Origin: a virus
Strand: one strand, 5' to 3'
Virus record (IMG/VR): IMGVR_UViG_3300031857_024670
Span: 1-29,376 of that record
DNA: 29,376 nucleotides
In this document: one piece after another, positions 21,096 through 29,021 of the stretch
Position numbering within the stretch: position 1 is the first letter of the stretch
Layout: each line of letters starts with the position of its first letter
Program-made: the position numbers and the translations under genes
The notes under the pieces: generated by a model
Databases searched by the model: none
The model's input: the letters and a program-made list of their open reading frames with translations, nothing else
What the model was told of the DNA's origin: nothing

Positions 21096-21818
21096 ATGAA
21101 GCCTAAACTAATATTTTTAACTTGTACTTTTAATAGACCTAATATTACTAAAATTTTTAGAGATAATCTACTAGATATACAAAATAAGACCAAAGATTTA
21201 TTTGAATTTGTTAATATCGTAATCGATAGTGATAATAGTAATTATGACATATTTAAAGATCATAGCTCCTTCATTTATCATAATCATGACAATTTACCAG
21301 TATCAAATAAATGGAATTATGGTAGTTCTCTATGTAGCTCTATAGACTTTGATTATATCATAATAATTGGCTCAGATGATATATTAGATGAATCAATATT
21401 GATTAAATATTATGAATATATGATAGCTGGCTATGACTTTATCGGAATATTAGATCTATATGTTTACAATATTCTTACTGATAACTTATATTATTGGTCA
21501 GGTTATTCTGAGCCTATTCGAAAAGGCGAAACTATTGGATTAGGTCGATGTTTATCTAAACAGCTTGTTAAAAAATTAAACTATAATTTATGGCACAATA
21601 ATAAAAATAAAGGCCTTGATTCTAGTATGAATACTAAAATTAACAATTTGTCAAATATCAAAAAAATAACTTTCTATTCTAAAGACATTGGGATCTGCTG
21701 CGATATTAAAAGTGAAACTAATATCACTTCATTTTCTAAACTAAGTAAAAAAATGGATAAAGTTAATCAAACTGCTACTAAATATAAAAAAATAAAATCA
21801 ATGATTTATGAAAATTAA
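21096..21818 (+). CDS. Glycosyltransferase-like protein (GT-A), AT-rich gene
   Basis: The 240-aa product starts M-K-P-K-L-I-F-L-T-C-T-F-N-R-P-N, a GT-A opening strand with an N-R-P loop, and has I-I-I-I-G-S-D-D-I-L-D at 88-98 as the likely metal/nucleotide-sugar motif. I choose the ATG at 21096 over an in-frame TTG at 21087 because the ATG lies exactly before the conserved first strand. Base composition is noticeably more AT-rich than flanking genes (13 G/C of 60 at 21181-21240, against 23 of 60 at 16861-16920), a sign of separate origin. It overlaps the next gene by 11 bases. Acceptor and donor unknown. Confidence 0.82.
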   Translation: MKPKLIFLTCTFNRPNITKIFRDNLLDIQNKTKDLFEFVNIVIDSDNSNYDIFKDHSSFIYHNHDNLPVSNKWNYGSSLCSSIDFDYIIIIGSDDILDESILIKYYEYMIAGYDFIGILDLYVYNILTDNLYYWSGYSEPIRKGETIGLGRCLSKQLVKKLNYNLWHNNKNKGLDSSMNTKINNLSNIKKITFYSKDIGICCDIKSETNITSFSKLSKKMDKVNQTATKYKKIKSMIYEN

Positions 21819-22596
21819 TCAAGTCTATATTTCAGAAGGCTTAGAAAGTAATTTCGGCGACGATTTTAGGAATTATTGGAACTTAAATAAGTATTTTAAC
21901 CCAAATCTTCCATCCATATTTTTAGGAATATACACTGATCTAGACCGTCGTATTTTAACTGAACATCAAGCTACTTCAATTATTATTTTTGGCGGTTCTG
22001 ATTTAACTCGTGTTAAATCTATTAAGCTAGTTAAATCATTAGTTGATTCGGGTAAGTCATTTACCCTTGCGTATCCCGGTCATTTTTCAAAATACCTATA
22101 TGACAATAAAATTAAGCACAAACAATTACATTTAGCAGTTAAAGATTATTCAAGTTATAAACCGTCTCCGTTAGGTGATAAAATATATGTTTATCGCGGA
22201 ATAAACGGAGGTAAAGATGACTATTATGGATGGAATGAGATTGCTACGATCTTATCTAAAACATTTGGATCTAGTTCAATACTTTATACGAATAACCAGC
22301 CTCATGAATTATTGATTAGTAATTTTTATGAAAGGTGCTTTGTATACATTAAACCTAATCCCAGTGGAGGCTGTACAAGTATGTTTGAATTAGGCATGAT
22401 GGGCCGCACCACAATAGGTAAAGGACATAGTAATCTTGGAAACTTTATTGAATATTCTAACACTAATGATTTAATAGATTTAATTAAAATAGAATCACAG
22501 TTTATAGGTAAAGTAAGAGAAGACGTTTCACTAAATACGCGTAATTCATTCATTGGACCTGAATGGCTAGATTTAGAATTTTGGAAAAATAATTAA
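21808..22596 (+). CDS. GT-B-type glycosyltransferase-like protein, 262 aa
   Basis: The protein looks like a short group 1 (GT4-like, GT-B fold) transferase. Its C-terminal half has Y-I-K-P-N-P-S-G-G-C-T-S-M-F-E-L-G-M-M-G-R (about 185-205), resembling the donor-binding G-G-x-x-x-x-x-x-E-A-M-A-x-G block with Glu in place, followed by Y-S-N-T-N-D-L-I-D-L-I. The N-terminal half has S-I-I-I-F-G-G-S-D-L-T and F-T-L-A-Y-P-G-H-F-S-K strands. It is shorter than standard GT4 enzymes (about 350-400 aa). The gene is AT-rich like its neighbours. Four bases separate it from the WbqC-like gene. Family assignment is moderate. Confidence 0.72.
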   Translation: MKINQVYISEGLESNFGDDFRNYWNLNKYFNPNLPSIFLGIYTDLDRRILTEHQATSIIIFGGSDLTRVKSIKLVKSLVDSGKSFTLAYPGHFSKYLYDNKIKHKQLHLAVKDYSSYKPSPLGDKIYVYRGINGGKDDYYGWNEIATILSKTFGSSSILYTNNQPHELLISNFYERCFVYIKPNPSGGCTSMFELGMMGRTTIGKGHSNLGNFIEYSNTNDLIDLIKIESQFIGKVREDVSLNTRNSFIGPEWLDLEFWKNN

Positions 22597-22600
22597 AGAT

Positions 22601-23287
22601 ATGAATAACGTTGCTATCTGTCAGTCTAATTATATTCCATGGAGAGGATATTTTGATCTAATTGCAAGTGCTGACGTATTTGTTATCTATGATGAAGTCC
22701 AATATACTAAAAATGACTGGCGAAATCGCAACTTAATTAAAACAGCAACTGGTCTATCGTGGCTCACTGTTCCAGTAAGAAGAGAATCTATACATCAAAA
22801 AATAAATGAGACTTTAACTATGTCGACTGGTTGGGAAAGAAAGCACATAACTGCACTAACATTAAATTATTCTAAGTCTCCATTTTTTCAAACATATAAA
22901 GATGAAATATTTAAAATATACGAAAATTTTACTTCTTTATCTAACCTGAATGTCAATATGATAAAAAAAATATGTGAGATTTTAATGATAGATACTAAAA
23001 TAATAGATTCATCTGACTTGTGTTTAAGCGGCGATCGTAATTCAAAGTTAATTGATGCTTGCATAAAATTAAGTGCAACCACCTACATATCTGGTCCATC
23101 TGCTTCTTGTTATTTAGATACCGCCGCTTTTAACTTAAATAATATAAATGTTAACTGGATAGATTATTCAGGTTACTTAGAATATCCGCAAAGATTCGGC
23201 ACATTTATCGGAAATGTCAGCATATTAGATTTAATATTTAATGTTGGTCCAAATTCTAAAAATTATTTAAAATATACAACGCCATGA
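22601..23287 (+). CDS. WbqC-family protein of surface-glycan clusters
   Basis: The 228-aa product carries the WbqC-like signature: V-A-I-C-Q-S-N-Y-I-P-W-R-G-Y-F-D-L-I (4-21), V-I-Y-D-E-V-Q-Y-T-K-N-D-W-R-N-R-N (28-44), and a late Y-I-S-G-P-S-A-x-x-Y-L-D segment (about 164-175) followed by Y-P-Q-R-F-G-T-F. Members occur in bacterial O-antigen and capsule loci and their reaction is, as far as I know, not settled; acyl or amino-acid decoration of sugars has been considered. It overlaps the epimerase gene by ATGA, so the two are translated in step and may modify the same sugar. The length is normal for the family. Confidence 0.9.
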   Translation: MNNVAICQSNYIPWRGYFDLIASADVFVIYDEVQYTKNDWRNRNLIKTATGLSWLTVPVRRESIHQKINETLTMSTGWERKHITALTLNYSKSPFFQTYKDEIFKIYENFTSLSNLNVNMIKKICEILMIDTKIIDSSDLCLSGDRNSKLIDACIKLSATTYISGPSASCYLDTAAFNLNNINVNWIDYSGYLEYPQRFGTFIGNVSILDLIFNVGPNSKNYLKYTTP

Positions 23288-24321
23288 AAAAAGATAAAAT
23301 AATTATTTTTGGGGCTTCAGGTTTTATAGGAACATATTTGATTGACTCATTATTAGACAAAAACTATCACGTATTGGCAATAGATTCAGACGATTCGCTA
23401 TTTGAATATTACTCAAATAAAAAAATAGATTGTTTGCGACTAGATTTACGAGATTCTGACAAGTTTAATGAAATTGATAGTACAAATTGTACAACAGTTA
23501 TACAACTAGCTGCTCTCCAGCCTTCCAATTATAACCCAATGAAACATTCACCTAAGGATTACCTTGAGATCAATGCAGTCGGTACTCTTAACGTTTTAGA
23601 ATTTTGTAAAGACCGAAATATTCCTAAGATAATTTATGCAATGTCACATAGGAACACGTCTGGACATTGGGGAAAGATGAGCAAAGTAAGAGAGTCAGAT
23701 GGCATCTCACAAGAATACTTAGGTGAATACTCGATGTTTAGTATAGCTGAAAGTTGCGCTCACGAATGTGTAAAACATTACAGTGAAAGCTATAATATTA
23801 ACTCAATAGTTTTTAGGCTCCCTCCTGTTTATGGATACGGTCCTCACTTAGATATATTCAAAGGAGGAACACCGATACGGACTGGTTTTCAAACCTTTAT
23901 AGATCGTGCAATTTTAGGAAAAGCAATAGAGGTTTGGGGAAATCCAAACATAGGAAGAGATATCATATATGTTAAGGACGTTGTTTCAGCATTTATTTGT
24001 GCAATTACTTCAGATTCTGCAAATGGGCTCTATAATATATCTTCAAGTTATTCTCTAACTCTCTTAGAAGAAATTAAGACTATCATTGAGGTGTTTAACC
24101 AGACGAATAACGTTGAGTTATTATTCTTTCCCGAAAAAACAAATTTTATAGACTGCTTTGTGTATGACAACAGTAAAGCAAAATTAGAACTAAATTGGGC
24201 TCCAAAGTATAACTTTAAAAGTATGCTAATTGACTACAAAAAAGAAAAAGAATCTAATAAATTCAGTTTCTTAATAGAAAAAAGAAAAAAAATGTTTGAT
24301 GAATATGGAAAAAGGATATGA
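23284..24321 (+). CDS. Extended SDR NAD-dependent epimerase/dehydratase-like protein with altered active site
   Basis: The 345-aa product is a nucleotide-sugar epimerase/dehydratase-type SDR. The NAD loop is G-A-S-G-F-I-G (10-16), followed by the V-L-A-I-D acidic strand end (30-34), V-I-Q-L-A-A (72-77), R-L-P-P-V-Y-G-Y-G-P (178-187) and I-Y-V-K-D-V (228-233), all family landmarks. The expected catalytic Y-x-x-x-K is not seen: aligning backward from the R-L-P-P-V-Y-G block, the Tyr position is Phe152 and the Lys position Glu156 (M-F-S-I-A-E-S); Tyr149 is followed by Ser at +4. It may be inactive, binding-only, or use other residues. It overlaps WbqC by ATGA and its end overlaps the acyltransferase. 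Confidence 0.87.
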   Translation: MKKDKIIIFGASGFIGTYLIDSLLDKNYHVLAIDSDDSLFEYYSNKKIDCLRLDLRDSDKFNEIDSTNCTTVIQLAALQPSNYNPMKHSPKDYLEINAVGTLNVLEFCKDRNIPKIIYAMSHRNTSGHWGKMSKVRESDGISQEYLGEYSMFSIAESCAHECVKHYSESYNINSIVFRLPPVYGYGPHLDIFKGGTPIRTGFQTFIDRAILGKAIEVWGNPNIGRDIIYVKDVVSAFICAITSDSANGLYNISSSYSLTLLEEIKTIIEVFNQTNNVELLFFPEKTNFIDCFVYDNSKAKLELNWAPKYNFKSMLIDYKKEKESNKFSFLIEKRKKMFDEYGKRI

Positions 24322-24844
24322 ATTAGATGGAATTGAATTCATGGGCGAAAATGTAAAGGATAAATTAGCATCATGTGGCACAAATGTTAAAATTTATCCT
24401 ATGGCAAAAATAGTATCTCCTCATCTTGTTGAATTAGCAGATGACTGTAGAATTGGAGACTTTGTGTTTATCTTAGGCGGCACTGGTGTTAAAATCGGTA
24501 AAAATACTGATGTTCAGCCTCATACTACCTTTTGGGGAGGAGGCCGCACTATAATCGGAGATAGAGTATCTACTGGCCCAGGAACAGTATTTTTATCTGC
24601 TACGTATTCTCACGCGGAGGGTCTAAAAATGGTTGATGGGTTATCTGAAGGTTCAACTGATACTTTAGGTGGTGTTTTGGAAGTAGGTGATGATGTATAC
24701 ATCGGTGCAAAGAGTGTAATAATGCCAGTTAAAATAGGTGAAGGCGCAGTAATAGGTGCAAATAGCTTCGTTAACAAAGATCTAGATCCTTGGGGCATTT
24801 ATGTAGGCAGCCCAGCTAAAAAAATAGGTGAAAGAAAAAAATAA
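24299..24844 (+). CDS. Left-handed beta-helix (hexapeptide) acyltransferase
   Basis: From about residue 35 the sequence shows the (I/V/L)-G-x-x-x-x hexapeptide rhythm: I-G-D-F-V-F, I-G-K-N-T-D-V, I-G-D-R-V-S, V-G-D-D-V-Y-I-G-A-K-S-V-I, I-G-E-G-A-V-I-G-A-N-S-F-V, ending Y-V-G-S-P-A-K-K-I-G. This is a LbH O- or N-acyltransferase that would transfer acetyl or another acyl group from a CoA donor to a sugar. Y-S-H-A-E-G near residue 100 provides a His in the position often catalytic. I choose ATG 24299, which lies inside the end of the epimerase gene; ATG 24305 is also possible and an in-frame TTG at 24296 is less likely. It may add the N-acyl group of the nonulosonic acid or decorate the finished glycan. 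Confidence 0.9.
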   Translation: MNMEKGYELDGIEFMGENVKDKLASCGTNVKIYPMAKIVSPHLVELADDCRIGDFVFILGGTGVKIGKNTDVQPHTTFWGGGRTIIGDRVSTGPGTVFLSATYSHAEGLKMVDGLSEGSTDTLGGVLEVGDDVYIGAKSVIMPVKIGEGAVIGANSFVNKDLDPWGIYVGSPAKKIGERKK

Positions 24845-24852
24845 TAAAAGTT

Positions 24853-25488
24853 ATGCCGATTAAATTACACAATCCTTATAAGATAGTTCAAATGTTCGAA
24901 GAGGAACTTGCTGAGTATACTGGTTCTAAGTATGCAGTAGCAGTTGATAGCTGTACAAGCGCTCTATTCTTGTGCTGCACTTACCTAAAGGTAAAAGAGG
25001 TAACTATCCCATCACACACATATCTTTCCGTTCCTATGAGCATACTACAAGCCGGTGGTGAAGTCGTATTTGACTGTAGTGTTCAAGCTAATCAGTGGAC
25101 TGGTGCATATCGACTTTCTCCCTATCCGATATATGATGCAGCGAAGAGATTTACTTCAAATATGTACGTTCCAGATAGTTTTATGTGTCTTTCATTTCAC
25201 ATAAAGAAGAAGCTTGGAATAGGAAAAGGCGGAGCAATATTAACTGATGATCCAGACGCAGTTGCGTGGTTTAAAAAGGCAAGGTATGAAGGTAGAAGCG
25301 AAAAGTTCTATAAAGAAGACGATGTTACAAGTATTGGTTGGAATATGTACATGACTCCACAAGAAGCTGCCCATGGATTAGCTTTAATGCAAAACTATCC
25401 AGAGCATAATAGTGATTTAGAGGAAGTCAACGGTTATCGTGATCTTACCGAATTCACAATATTTAAAAATAACAAAAGAATATTATGA
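24853..25488 (+). CDS. Short DegT/DnrJ/EryC1-type sugar aminotransferase
   Basis: A PLP-dependent sugar aminotransferase of the DegT family, but only 211 aa against the usual 360-400. The N-terminal catalytic half is recognisable: Y-T-G-S-K-Y-A-V-A-V-D-S-C-T-S-A-L (22-38), V-T-I-P-S-H-T-Y-L-S (50-59), the PLP-contacting Asp95 in Y-D-A-A-K, and S-F-H-I-K-K-K-L-G-I-G-K-G-G (114-127) with the Schiff-base Lys among 118-120. The C-terminal small domain, which closes over the sugar, is largely absent, and the frame ends normally without visible frameshift remnants (the dehydrogenase ATG overlaps its stop). It may be a reduced functional enzyme or a non-catalytic relative. It would put an amino group on a keto-sugar. 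Confidence 0.85.
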   Translation: MPIKLHNPYKIVQMFEEELAEYTGSKYAVAVDSCTSALFLCCTYLKVKEVTIPSHTYLSVPMSILQAGGEVVFDCSVQANQWTGAYRLSPYPIYDAAKRFTSNMYVPDSFMCLSFHIKKKLGIGKGGAILTDDPDAVAWFKKARYEGRSEKFYKEDDVTSIGWNMYMTPQEAAHGLALMQNYPEHNSDLEEVNGYRDLTEFTIFKNNKRIL

Positions 25489-26303
25489 AAATTTCAGTAA
25501 TTGGACTCGGCTTTGTCGGGTCAGCGATGTTTGAGAGCTTTAAACAAAACGGGGTGACCGACCTAACCGGTTATGACAAATACAAAAAAATAGGTTCTCT
25601 AGACGCTTGTCTAGCCTCAGAAATAATCTTCTTAGCCTTACCCACTCCATACCAAGAGAGCAAGGCAGAATACGACAAATCAGCGATCGAAGAGACCCTA
25701 TTGTACTTATCAGAGAATGATTTTTCTGGTCTAGTTGTGATCAAAAGCACAGTAGAGCCTGAGACGACTGTTAACTTCTCAAATAAGTTTGAAAACCTTT
25801 CGTTACTTCACAATCCTGAGTTCTTAACTGAACGTACTGCCTTAGCCGATTTTAATAATCAGAAGCATGTGGTCCTAGGCGCCACTTCGACTTGTGGAAA
25901 TACTCAACTTAAGGACGCAATCAAATTTTACTCAAAATTTTATCCAAATGCTAAGATCTCTATCTGTAACTCTACAGAATCTGAAAGCATGAAGATATTT
26001 GCAAATTCTTTCTACTCAGTAAAGGTTCAGTTCTTTAATGAGCTCTACTTGCTTTGTGAAAAGTCAGGTTGTGACTATGCTACCGTAAAGTCACTGATGT
26101 TAGAAAACGGTTGGGTAAACCCAATGCACACCCAGGTCCCAGGACCGGATGGGCTCTTAAGTTATGGAGGTTCGTGTTTTCCAAAGGACACAAACGCTCT
26201 TCTCAAATACATGAAAAAGTATGATACTCCATCCAAGGTCTTGGAGGCAACTATACTAGAAAGAAATGAAATCAGACCTGACAAAACCAACATCATAGAC
26301 TAA
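25485..26303 (+). CDS. Short UDP-glucose/GDP-mannose dehydrogenase-like protein
   Basis: Residues match the first two domains of the nucleotide-sugar dehydrogenases that make uronic acids with NAD. The NAD loop is G-L-G-F-V-G (7-12); H-N-P-E-F-L-T-E-R at 109-117, Lys170 and Asn174 in S-M-K-I-F-A-N-S, and the catalytic Cys231 in G-G-S-C-F-P-K-D are all present. The total of 272 aa is well below the usual 390-430, and the C-terminal UDP-binding domain is missing. All visible catalytic residues are intact, so the oxidation chemistry could survive with an altered substrate. The ATG overlaps the aminotransferase stop (ATGA), and its own stop shares a base with the next start. Confidence 0.88.
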   Translation: MKISVIGLGFVGSAMFESFKQNGVTDLTGYDKYKKIGSLDACLASEIIFLALPTPYQESKAEYDKSAIEETLLYLSENDFSGLVVIKSTVEPETTVNFSNKFENLSLLHNPEFLTERTALADFNNQKHVVLGATSTCGNTQLKDAIKFYSKFYPNAKISICNSTESESMKIFANSFYSVKVQFFNELYLLCEKSGCDYATVKSLMLENGWVNPMHTQVPGPDGLLSYGGSCFPKDTNALLKYMKKYDTPSKVLEATILERNEIRPDKTNIID

Positions 26304-27130
26304 TGAAACTTGGAGTATCGTACATAGTGTTTGATGGAGTAGAGCTCCTAGAACATTCAATCAAACAGATAAGAAAGCACGTAGACTATGTGCAAGTAAT
26401 CTATCAGTCTACCTCATGGTTTGGTCACCAGATCAAGAACGAAGACCTAATTACTTTGAACTCCTTAAAATTAAAGGGCCTAGTCGACGAACTTACTAAG
26501 TTTTCTGACTTCACGCCTTTAAAGGACACCTTAGCAAACTCAATAGCTAAATCTAAAGTCTATGAAAAGTCCAAGAGAGAGCTTGGTTTAAAGAGCGCCC
26601 TAAAGAAAGGATGTACTCACTATTTGTGTATGGATGTTGATGAATTTTACATAGAAGACGAGTTTGCAAGAGCTAAGAATAAGATCGAAGAGAACGATTA
26701 TGGTCTTACTGCAGTACGATTCATAAATTACGTAAATATTCCTACTCTACACAGAGGCTACGACCCATCTAGAGTCCCTTTTATCTGTAAGATAAGCAAT
26801 TCGTCTATGATGACAAGTCGATTCTTTGTAAAATGTGATCCTACTAGGGGAATAGCATCAAAGGTAGAAACTACACACGAATTTGATACAGAGTCTATAA
26901 CCATGCACCATATGGAGTCAGTAAGAAAGGACTTAAAGACTAAATATGAGGCAACTACTCGTGCAATATTTAAGAGGACCGACATGAAAACCTTACTTGA
27001 AAACATAAAAAAAGTAAGTCACACTAGACCTGAATTAGATTTCAATAAGATCATATTTCCAGCACTAGGCAAAATAAGGCTTAAGTCTTGTGATAACATA
27101 TTTGAAATACCTTATGAAAATTGGAAATAA
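26303..27130 (+). CDS. Putative glycosyltransferase with D-V-D motif, 275 aa
   Basis: The product begins K-L-G-V-S-Y-I-V-F-D-G-V-E-L-L-E-H-S-I (2-20), a GT-A-like first strand and helix, and has Y-L-C-M-D-V-D-E-F-Y at 107-116 with Asp111 and Asp113 as a D-x-D metal site. This layout resembles GT2/GT92-type proteins ('DGVELLE ... D-x-D-E-F'). The second half (S-R-F-F-V-K-C, M-H-H-M-E-S-V-R-K-D) could supply the acceptor site; the His pair would fit a late metal ligand. Donor and acceptor unknown. It shares a base with the dehydrogenase stop (TAATG) and is followed by another transferase after ten bases. Confidence 0.75.
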   Translation: MKLGVSYIVFDGVELLEHSIKQIRKHVDYVQVIYQSTSWFGHQIKNEDLITLNSLKLKGLVDELTKFSDFTPLKDTLANSIAKSKVYEKSKRELGLKSALKKGCTHYLCMDVDEFYIEDEFARAKNKIEENDYGLTAVRFINYVNIPTLHRGYDPSRVPFICKISNSSMMTSRFFVKCDPTRGIASKVETTHEFDTESITMHHMESVRKDLKTKYEATTRAIFKRTDMKTLLENIKKVSHTRPELDFNKIIFPALGKIRLKSCDNIFEIPYENWK

Positions 27131-27140
27131 TCGATGAATC

Positions 27141-27824
27141 ATGTCTAAAATTGTCTTAGAATTCACAACAACTGCTTGTAATAGACCGTCTGTTTTAAAT
27201 TCAACATATTCTTCATATTCAAAAAATCTTAAAGGAGTAGATTTTGAAAAGAGTAGGCTCTATTTAAACGTTGACCCTTCCCCAGACTCCACTGACATTG
27301 ATAAAGTTGAGGAAGTTGCTAAGCGATACTTCGGAGAAGTTATAGTAAACTATCCAACTACTTCTAACTTCTCAGCCGCTGCTTTCTGGTGTTTTTCTCA
27401 AGTAAAAGGGGACATGTTCTTTCATTTAGAAGACGATTGGCACTTGACTCGAGAAGTTGACATACACCGAATGATTTCAAAATTAGGAAATTCTAATCTT
27501 CAGTGTATCCTTAATAAGAAACGAACACCGGTTACCTCAAGAGAGCGTGGCGAACCTAGTTTTGTTCCATCTCTAATATCTACTAGATACTGGCAAAAAT
27601 ACTTAGTCGGCTTCGATTTAAGTAGCAATCCTGAATACCAAATGAAAATTAAGTTTAGAAACAAGTCTACTGCTCTTTTTGAGAACAGATCAGTCGACTA
27701 TGACTCTTCTAAGGAACTATCAAAAGACATAGGTCGTTTGTGGTTGACTAAAAATGGCTTAGCTAGAAATTACAAACAAGGAACCTCATGGTCTCCTTGG
27801 ATAAATTGGAAAAAAAGAAAATGA
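27141..27824 (+). CDS. Putative glycosyltransferase (GT-A), 227 aa
   Basis: A compact GT-A-like protein: L-E-F-T-T-T-A-C-N-R-P-S-V-L-N (6-20) has the N-R-P loop common to this island's transferases, Y-L-N-V-D-P-S-P-D (41-49) is the second strand, and F-F-H-L-E-D-D-W-H-L (93-102) has the acidic E-D-D motif. The C-terminus is basic and aromatic (W-S-P-W-I-N-W-K-K-R-K), possibly for membrane-surface or acceptor contact. It ends in an ATGA overlap with the NeuB-like synthase. No specific family recognised beyond the fold. Confidence 0.75.
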   Translation: MSKIVLEFTTTACNRPSVLNSTYSSYSKNLKGVDFEKSRLYLNVDPSPDSTDIDKVEEVAKRYFGEVIVNYPTTSNFSAAAFWCFSQVKGDMFFHLEDDWHLTREVDIHRMISKLGNSNLQCILNKKRTPVTSRERGEPSFVPSLISTRYWQKYLVGFDLSSNPEYQMKIKFRNKSTALFENRSVDYDSSKELSKDIGRLWLTKNGLARNYKQGTSWSPWINWKKRK

Positions 27825-28705
27825 AAACACAAATCATTGCTGAAATAGGTCTTAACTATGCTTACGGTAAGGACTCTCTTCTTTTCATGAATAACATTAA
27901 AAGACTCATTGACGTTGCTGTGATTGCTGGATGTGATTACGTTAAGTTTCAAAAAAGAAACCCAGACACGTGTGTGCCTGAGAAAGAAAAGAACAAACCC
28001 AAGTCTGTTCCTTGGAGAAAAGAAGAAACGACTTATCTTCAATATAAAAAGGACATAGAGCTTTGGGAAAGGGAATACGATGAAGTAGACGATTATTGTA
28101 GAGAAAAGGGAATCTCATGGTTCGCATCAGTCTGGGACAAAGAGTCAGTCGATTTCATGAGAAGGTATCACAGTAGGCTACCTAACGGAAAACATGGAGT
28201 TATGGTAAAGATTCCATCTGCCCTAATAACTGACCTTGATCTTCTTACTTATGCAAACGAATGCTGTGATGAAGTTGTGATCTCAACAGGAATGAGTAAT
28301 CAAGCTGAGATTGATATTGCAATAATGACGGCTCAACCTGGAGTCGTGTTTCATACCAATTCCACCTATCCTGCACCAACTCACGAATTAAAGCTAGATT
28401 ATTTGACTTACCTTAAACACATAGCTAGCGAGTTTGACCGACCTTTTGAGATAGGTTACTCTGGTCATGAATTTGGCCTTACTACAACGATCGCGGCGTC
28501 AGTAATAGGAGCTACTTGGATAGAAAGACACATAACACTAGACCGAACTCTTTGGGGTAGCGACCAGATGGCCTCAGTTGAACCTCAAGGTCTCATTAAA
28601 TTGGTAAAGAGCATAAGGGATATCGAGTCCTCTCGTGGAGGCTATGAGGCTAGGAAGGTTTTACCTTCTGAAATGGAAAAAAGAAAAACGCTTAGAGGAA
28701 AATAA
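27821..28705 (+). CDS. neuB: Sialic-acid-type synthase, NeuB/SpsE-like, without SAF domain
   Basis: The enzyme would condense phosphoenolpyruvate with an N-acyl-hexosamine to give a nonulosonic acid. Markers are I-I-A-E-I-G-L-N-Y (5-13), A-G-C-D-Y-V-K-F-Q-K (36-45), V-V-I-S-T-G-M-S-N (about 155-163), H-T-N-S-T-Y-P-A-P-T (179-188), I-G-Y-S-G-H-E-F-G (211-219) and E-R-H-I-T-L-D-R (237-244), all in NeuB order. The start at 27821 overlaps the previous stop (ATGA) and puts the first conserved strand at residue 4; an upstream in-frame ATG at 27788 would add a Lys-rich leader and is less likely. At 294 aa it stops after the TIM barrel and lacks the C-terminal antifreeze-like (SAF) domain found in most NeuB enzymes of about 345 aa. 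Confidence 0.93.
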   Translation: MKTQIIAEIGLNYAYGKDSLLFMNNIKRLIDVAVIAGCDYVKFQKRNPDTCVPEKEKNKPKSVPWRKEETTYLQYKKDIELWEREYDEVDDYCREKGISWFASVWDKESVDFMRRYHSRLPNGKHGVMVKIPSALITDLDLLTYANECCDEVVISTGMSNQAEIDIAIMTAQPGVVFHTNSTYPAPTHELKLDYLTYLKHIASEFDRPFEIGYSGHEFGLTTTIAASVIGATWIERHITLDRTLWGSDQMASVEPQGLIKLVKSIRDIESSRGGYEARKVLPSEMEKRKTLRGK

Positions 28706-28715
28706 TAAGAATCAA

Positions 28716-29021
28716 ATGTCCAAGAAGATAACGATTAAGAAGGTTCTTCAATTCATAGAAGGAAACGCAAAGATGTTCGGCGATTACATCGATCTTCTGC
28801 CTCATCATGAAAAAGAGCAGGTGATATATCGAAGCTGGGTCTGTCGCGATGAATGCATGGAAGTAGGTTACTGCAAACACTGTGGCTGTTCTGTTCCAGG
28901 CAAGCTATACGTTAAGGAGTCCTGTAACGACGGAGAGCTCTTCCCTGACATGATGAATGAGTCAGCTTGGGAAGCATACAAAGAGGAAAAAAAAATAAAC
29001 ATGGATGAGATACTTCATTGA
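28716..29021 (+). CDS. Small Cys-rich (zinc-ribbon-like) protein, 101 aa
   Basis: From the ATG at 28716 (M-S-K-K-I-T-I-K-K-V) the product has a helical N-terminal half and a Cys-rich centre: C-R-D-E-C then Y-C-K-H-C-G-C-S-V-P-G-K and E-S-C-N-D-G (about residues 45-75). The Cys spacing suggests one metal-binding knuckle. F-P-D-M-M follows and the C-terminus is charged. An upstream in-frame ATG at 28635 lies inside the NeuB gene and is less likely. It sits ten bases after NeuB and overlaps the HAD gene by 17 bases. I recall similar uncharacterised phage proteins but no function; it may be unrelated to glycan synthesis. Confidence 0.75.
   Translation: MSKKITIKKVLQFIEGNAKMFGDYIDLLPHHEKEQVIYRSWVCRDECMEVGYCKHCGCSVPGKLYVKESCNDGELFPDMMNESAWEAYKEEKKINMDEILH

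Noticed and set aside
27788-27820. Earlier ATG at 27788 for the NeuB-like gene
   Set aside because: It lies inside the previous gene and adds a Lys-rich leader; ATG 27821 gives the standard NeuB start and an ATGA coupling.
28635-28715. Earlier ATG at 28635 for the Cys-rich protein
   Set aside because: It would overlap NeuB coding sequence by 71 bases; ATG 28716 follows the NeuB stop with normal spacing.
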